Notes under the pieces: model-generated
Told to the model about the DNA's origin: nothing
Seen by the model: the letters and a program-made list of their open reading frames with translations, nothing else
Database searches by the model: none
Made by a program: the position numbers and the translations under genes
Assembly (NCBI GenBank): GCA_001442925.1
Contig: LDXX01000007.1
Location: forward strand, 1-64,000
Source: Candidatus Kryptonium thompsonii
GTDB lineage: Bacteria; Bacteroidota; Ignavibacteria; Kryptoniales; Kryptoniaceae
Length of the DNA: 64,000 nucleotides
Reading direction: 5' to 3'
Shown: positions 61,300 to 64,000 of the stretch, one piece after another
Layout: every line of letters starts with the position of its first letter
Numbering within the stretch: position 1 is the stretch's first letter

Positions 61300-62556
61300 A
61301 TGAAAAAAATTTTTTCCATTGCTTGGTGGGAGTATATAACGAAGGTTAGAACAAAAACATTTTTGATTTCACTGGTTTTAATGCCAGTTTTTATATTTGT
61401 TTTTTCAGTCCTTCCAACTGTTTTGATGGAAAAATTCAAGGCAACTCAAAAGGTAATCGGGGTTGTTGATTTGTCGGGATGGATTTTTGATGATTTTAAT
61501 AAAAAAATTTCAGAGGAGTTTAAACTTCCGAATGGCAGACAAAATTATATCATCGTTAAGATAACAACACCTACATCAAGCGATGATATTAATGAGATTA
61601 AAAAATATGCGAACCAATTGGTCATAACTGGTAAAATTGAGGGATATATTATTATACCAAAAAATTTCGGTGAGGATACCTTAAGTTTTCAATATATCGC
61701 TCAAAATGTTGGAAACTTGAATGATCTCGAAAGATTTAGAAGTGTATTGCACGAAATTCTTATCGGAGCGAACCTTGAAAAGTATGGCGTTGGGAAAGAT
61801 AAAGTTAAACAGATAATAAAAACTGTAAAGTACACGACGATAAAAATTTCGAAAAGGGGTGAGGAAGAAAAAACTGACTTTATAGGTATATTTTTCAGTT
61901 CTTATATTTTTATTTTTGCGCTGATGATACTTGTTTTGACAGGCGGTCAGATGTTGATAAGAAGCGTAGTTGAGGAGAAGTCAAATCGTGTCGTTGAGCT
62001 TCTTCTTTCATCGTGCACCGCAAACCAATTGATGGCTGGGAAAATAATTGGGCTTGGCATGGTTGGATTAACTCAAATGCTTGTGTGGGCTTTGATTGGA
62101 TTTTATTTTATTTCTGGATATGCACTTACATCAATAAATCTTGAGGTATTGGGTATTTCTTTGATTTATTTTGTGCTTGGTTATCTTTTTTATTCCGCTA
62201 TTTTTGTTGCGATTGGGGCGCCTGTAAATTCGGAGTATGAGGCTCAGCAAGTTGCTGGATATGTGGGTATTTTGATGTTTTTGCCGATTGCCTTTGCTTT
62301 TTTAATTATGCAAAATCCAGATTTGCCATTTATAAAAATTTTATCTTTCATTCCAATCTTTACTCCTTCATTCATGGTTGCACGGATTCCGATAAAAATG
62401 CCAGCGCTTTGGGAAATTTTGGGGACAATATTTGTGCTTGCTTTGTCAATTTTAGTAATGATTTGGGTCGCTGGGAGAATTTTCAGGATTGCAATTTTAA
62501 GTTATGGGAAATTTCCAAGTTTTAAGGAGCTAATTTCTTGGATTCAAACAAAATAG
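61300..62556 (+). CDS. ABC-2 type (NatB-like) permease
   Basis: A 418-residue membrane protein. The N-terminal MKKIFSIAWWEYITKVRTKTF and first helix are followed by a large periplasmic domain (about 50-195) and then five to six helices with VVEEKSNRVVELLLSSCTANQLMAGKIIG, the hallmark of NatB/YhaP-type exporter subunits (split here at the middle: VVEEKSNRVVELLL and SCTANQLMAGK). The start is the ATG at 61300; the open frame runs back into the lon terminator. No ATPase gene is adjacent, so its partner lies elsewhere. Confidence 0.88.
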   Translation: MKKIFSIAWWEYITKVRTKTFLISLVLMPVFIFVFSVLPTVLMEKFKATQKVIGVVDLSGWIFDDFNKKISEEFKLPNGRQNYIIVKITTPTSSDDINEIKKYANQLVITGKIEGYIIIPKNFGEDTLSFQYIAQNVGNLNDLERFRSVLHEILIGANLEKYGVGKDKVKQIIKTVKYTTIKISKRGEEEKTDFIGIFFSSYIFIFALMILVLTGGQMLIRSVVEEKSNRVVELLLSSCTANQLMAGKIIGLGMVGLTQMLVWALIGFYFISGYALTSINLEVLGISLIYFVLGYLFYSAIFVAIGAPVNSEYEAQQVAGYVGILMFLPIAFAFLIMQNPDLPFIKILSFIPIFTPSFMVARIPIKMPALWEILGTIFVLALSILVMIWVAGRIFRIAILSYGKFPSFKELISWIQTK

Positions 62557-62567
62557 GGGGCTATTCA

Positions 62568-63215
62568 ATGTATGATGTTTCCTTTTTAACTCTTATGATA
62601 AGTACCGCATCTATAGCATTTCTTCATGCGCTTGCGCCTGACCATTGGCTTCCGTTTATAATGATAGGACGGGCGCAGAAATGGTCGATAAAGAAATTGA
62701 TCTTTGTAGCCTTTATAGCTGGGATTGGACATGTTGGTTCGTCCGTTTTGCTTGGACTTTTGGGTTTGTTTATTGGTATGGAGTTAAGCAAGCTTGAGGG
62801 GCTTGAAGCGTTGCGTGGTGAAGTTGGGTTATGGCTTTTGATCGGTTTTGGGGTTGCCTATGCCATTTGGGGGTTAAAACACGCAAGGCATCCGCACAAA
62901 CATGAGATCGTTGATGAAAAAATTTTAAATAAAAAAGTTGTCACTGTCTGGACATTGTTTGCTATTTTTGTTCTTGGTCCTTGTGAACCTTTGATCCCGC
63001 TCTTCTTTATCTCACTTAAATTTAAACTTGCGGGAATTCTTACAGTGGTAATAGTTTTCAGTGTTGTAACTTGGTTGATGATGATCGGGCAAGCGTTAAT
63101 TGGTTATCTTGGAATTAGGCTTATTAACTTTGAAAGACTTGAGCGATATTCGCACACAATTGCTGGGGTTGTAATCGCTCTTACGGGGATTTTTATACTT
63201 ATCTCAGGAATATAG
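62568..63215 (+). CDS. NiCoT/SafE-like membrane transporter
   Basis: A 215-residue protein with about six helices. The motif HALAPDHWLPF near residue 20 resembles the HAxDPDH metal-binding motif of nickel/cobalt transporters. GIGHVGSSVL and a later GPCEPLIPLFF segment also fit the UreH/SafE/TauE-type group. A His-rich loop (KHARHPHKHE) may bind metal. The start is the ATG at 62568 with AGGGGG upstream; it begins 11 bases after the permease. The transported substrate is uncertain. Confidence 0.75.
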   Translation: MYDVSFLTLMISTASIAFLHALAPDHWLPFIMIGRAQKWSIKKLIFVAFIAGIGHVGSSVLLGLLGLFIGMELSKLEGLEALRGEVGLWLLIGFGVAYAIWGLKHARHPHKHEIVDEKILNKKVVTVWTLFAIFVLGPCEPLIPLFFISLKFKLAGILTVVIVFSVVTWLMMIGQALIGYLGIRLINFERLERYSHTIAGVVIALTGIFILISGI

Positions 63216-63282
63216 AAATTTGGGCATTCAAAAATTAGTTCAAGTTCAAGAGCGAATAAGTTCCTGTGTAAACTTTTAAAAG

Positions 63283-64000
63283 TTAAAGAGGGAATTCTGA
63301 GATATTAAATCTTGTGTCAAGTTCGACATACTTTTTCCCTTGCTTTACGGTGGCGCAGTCCGCATAAGGGTCATGTTCAAAGAATAAAATCCAGTTCTCT
63401 TCAACCGCTCTTTTTAAAAGTTTTTTCTTTTCTTCCATTGTTATAAGAGGTTGCAGGTCGTAAGCCATGACATAAGGTATTGGGATGTGTGAAGAAGTTG
63501 GGATTAAATCGCCACAATAGACAATTGTTCTCGTTCCATCCGAAACTTTAACAAGTTGCTGACCAAAAGTGTGTCCATCGGAAATGATAAGTTCAATTCC
63601 ATCAAAGATTTCAAATTCCCCATCAACGATTTCAAGTTGATTAAACTCAATCAATGGAAGAAAATTTTCAGGTAGATAGCTCGCTCTATCTTTTTCATTT
63701 GGGTTCATTGCGAGTTCAAGATTGCGTTTTTGAACATAGTAAGTTGCGTTTTTAAAAGTTGGTCTTATAATTCCATCTGAATCAATCATAGTTGCACCAC
63801 CTGCGTGGTCAAAATGTAGATGGGTTAATATAACATCGGTTATATCATCTGTTTTTAAACCAATTTTTGCAAGGGAATCTTCAAGTGTATATTTTGTGTG
63901 ATCGATGCCGTAGATGTCAGCATATTTTTCCTCCCATTTTTTACCTATGCCAGTGTCCACAAGAATTCGTTTATTATCTCCAATGATCAAGAGCGTTCTT
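63283..64000 (-). CDS. MBL-fold metallo-hydrolase (5' end outside window)
   Basis: At least 238 residues of a metallo-beta-lactamase-fold protein. The metal motif THLHFDHAGG is present, with LVDTGIGKKW upstream, a metal-ligand His in SDGHTFGQQ and FEHDPYAD near the end. The reading frame stays open to the window edge (RTLLIIGD), and the usual N-terminal strands are missing, so the real start is beyond base 64000. The family includes lactonases and glyoxalases; a specific substrate cannot be named. Confidence 0.9.
   Translation of the reverse strand, partial: RTLLIIGDNKRILVDTGIGKKWEEKYADIYGIDHTKYTLEDSLAKIGLKTDDITDVILTHLHFDHAGGATMIDSDGIIRPTFKNATYYVQKRNLELAMNPNEKDRASYLPENFLPLIEFNQLEIVDGEFEIFDGIELIISDGHTFGQQLVKVSDGTRTIVYCGDLIPTSSHIPIPYVMAYDLQPLITMEEKKKLLKRAVEENWILFFEHDPYADCATVKQGKKYVELDTRFNISEFPL

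Noticed and set aside
1-64000. tRNA, rRNA, riboswitch or insertion-sequence genes
   Set aside because: I saw no convincing cloverleaf, conserved RNA motif, transposase or terminal inverted repeats; short RNAs could still be missed by eye.

Overview
The window is AT-rich bacterial DNA, mostly coding, with no rRNA, tRNA, CRISPR array or insertion sequence that I could find. It looks like a member of the FCB group outside the classical Bacteroidia, for example an Ignavibacteria/Kryptonia-type lineage. This is inference from four signs: several type IX secretion (T9SS) C-terminal sorting domains (NYPNPFNP motif), many outer-membrane barrel proteins and lipoproteins, a glgA gene followed by a DUF4270-like lipoprotein, and clear Shine-Dalgarno sequences (AAGGAG, GGAGGTG), which most Bacteroidia lack.

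Layout. 1-14.9 kb: surface and secretion region. It holds the tail of a T9SS cargo gene, a three-gene cluster (a 2232-aa exported protein, an FN3 protein and an outer-membrane barrel with an Ig insert), a 13-repeat propeller protein with a T9SS domain, a decayed paralogue of it, and a small barrel-like protein. 15.2-17.8 kb: ROK sugar kinase, rarA and an ftsB/divIC-like gene on the minus strand. 17.9-31.4 kb: mostly plus-strand metabolism and envelope genes (PEBP protein, asparaginase, glgA-gmhB-lipoprotein-barrel-TPR operon, rpiB, an S33 peptidase, an amidase, 3-hydroxyacyl-CoA dehydrogenase, zinc alcohol dehydrogenase). 31.4-36.8 kb: idi, a second zinc dehydrogenase, an Ig-like lipoprotein, a thioredoxin-like protein, a methyltransferase and a YwiC-like membrane protein.

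36.7-45.2 kb is the most interesting part: a divergent redox regulon. The minus strand carries a membrane-anchored GcvH-like protein, a four-cluster ferredoxin (HybA-like), an NrfD/HybB-like membrane protein, a second GcvH-like protein, a histidine kinase with c-type haem motifs in its periplasmic sensor, an NtrC-type sigma-54 activator and an archaemetzincin. Facing it is a split-Soret-type cytochrome (C_GCAxxG_C_C family) that ends in a T9SS sorting domain. The 385-bp divergent region has a sigma-54 promoter match on each strand (43986-44001 plus, an exact consensus match; 43715-43730 minus, one mismatch) and repeated GTTGAA boxes that could bind the activator. Neither GcvH-like protein has the lipoylated lysine. 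I infer that the system senses redox state through haem and switches on a quinone-linked electron-transfer module whose cytochrome may be exported to the cell surface. No catalytic molybdopterin or hydrogenase subunit lies in the window.

45.3-53 kb: the fatty-acid/ribosome operon (DUF177, rpmF, plsX, fabH, fabD, a cysteine-cluster protein, fabG, acpP, fabF, rnc). 53-57.4 kb: a secreted propeller-like protein, then a minus-strand group (DsbD-alpha-like, nagA, rpe, PASTA protein). 57.6-64 kb: hsp20, a ferritin-like protein, lon, an ABC-2 permease, a NiCoT/SafE-like membrane protein and a metallo-beta-lactamase-fold hydrolase cut by the window edge.
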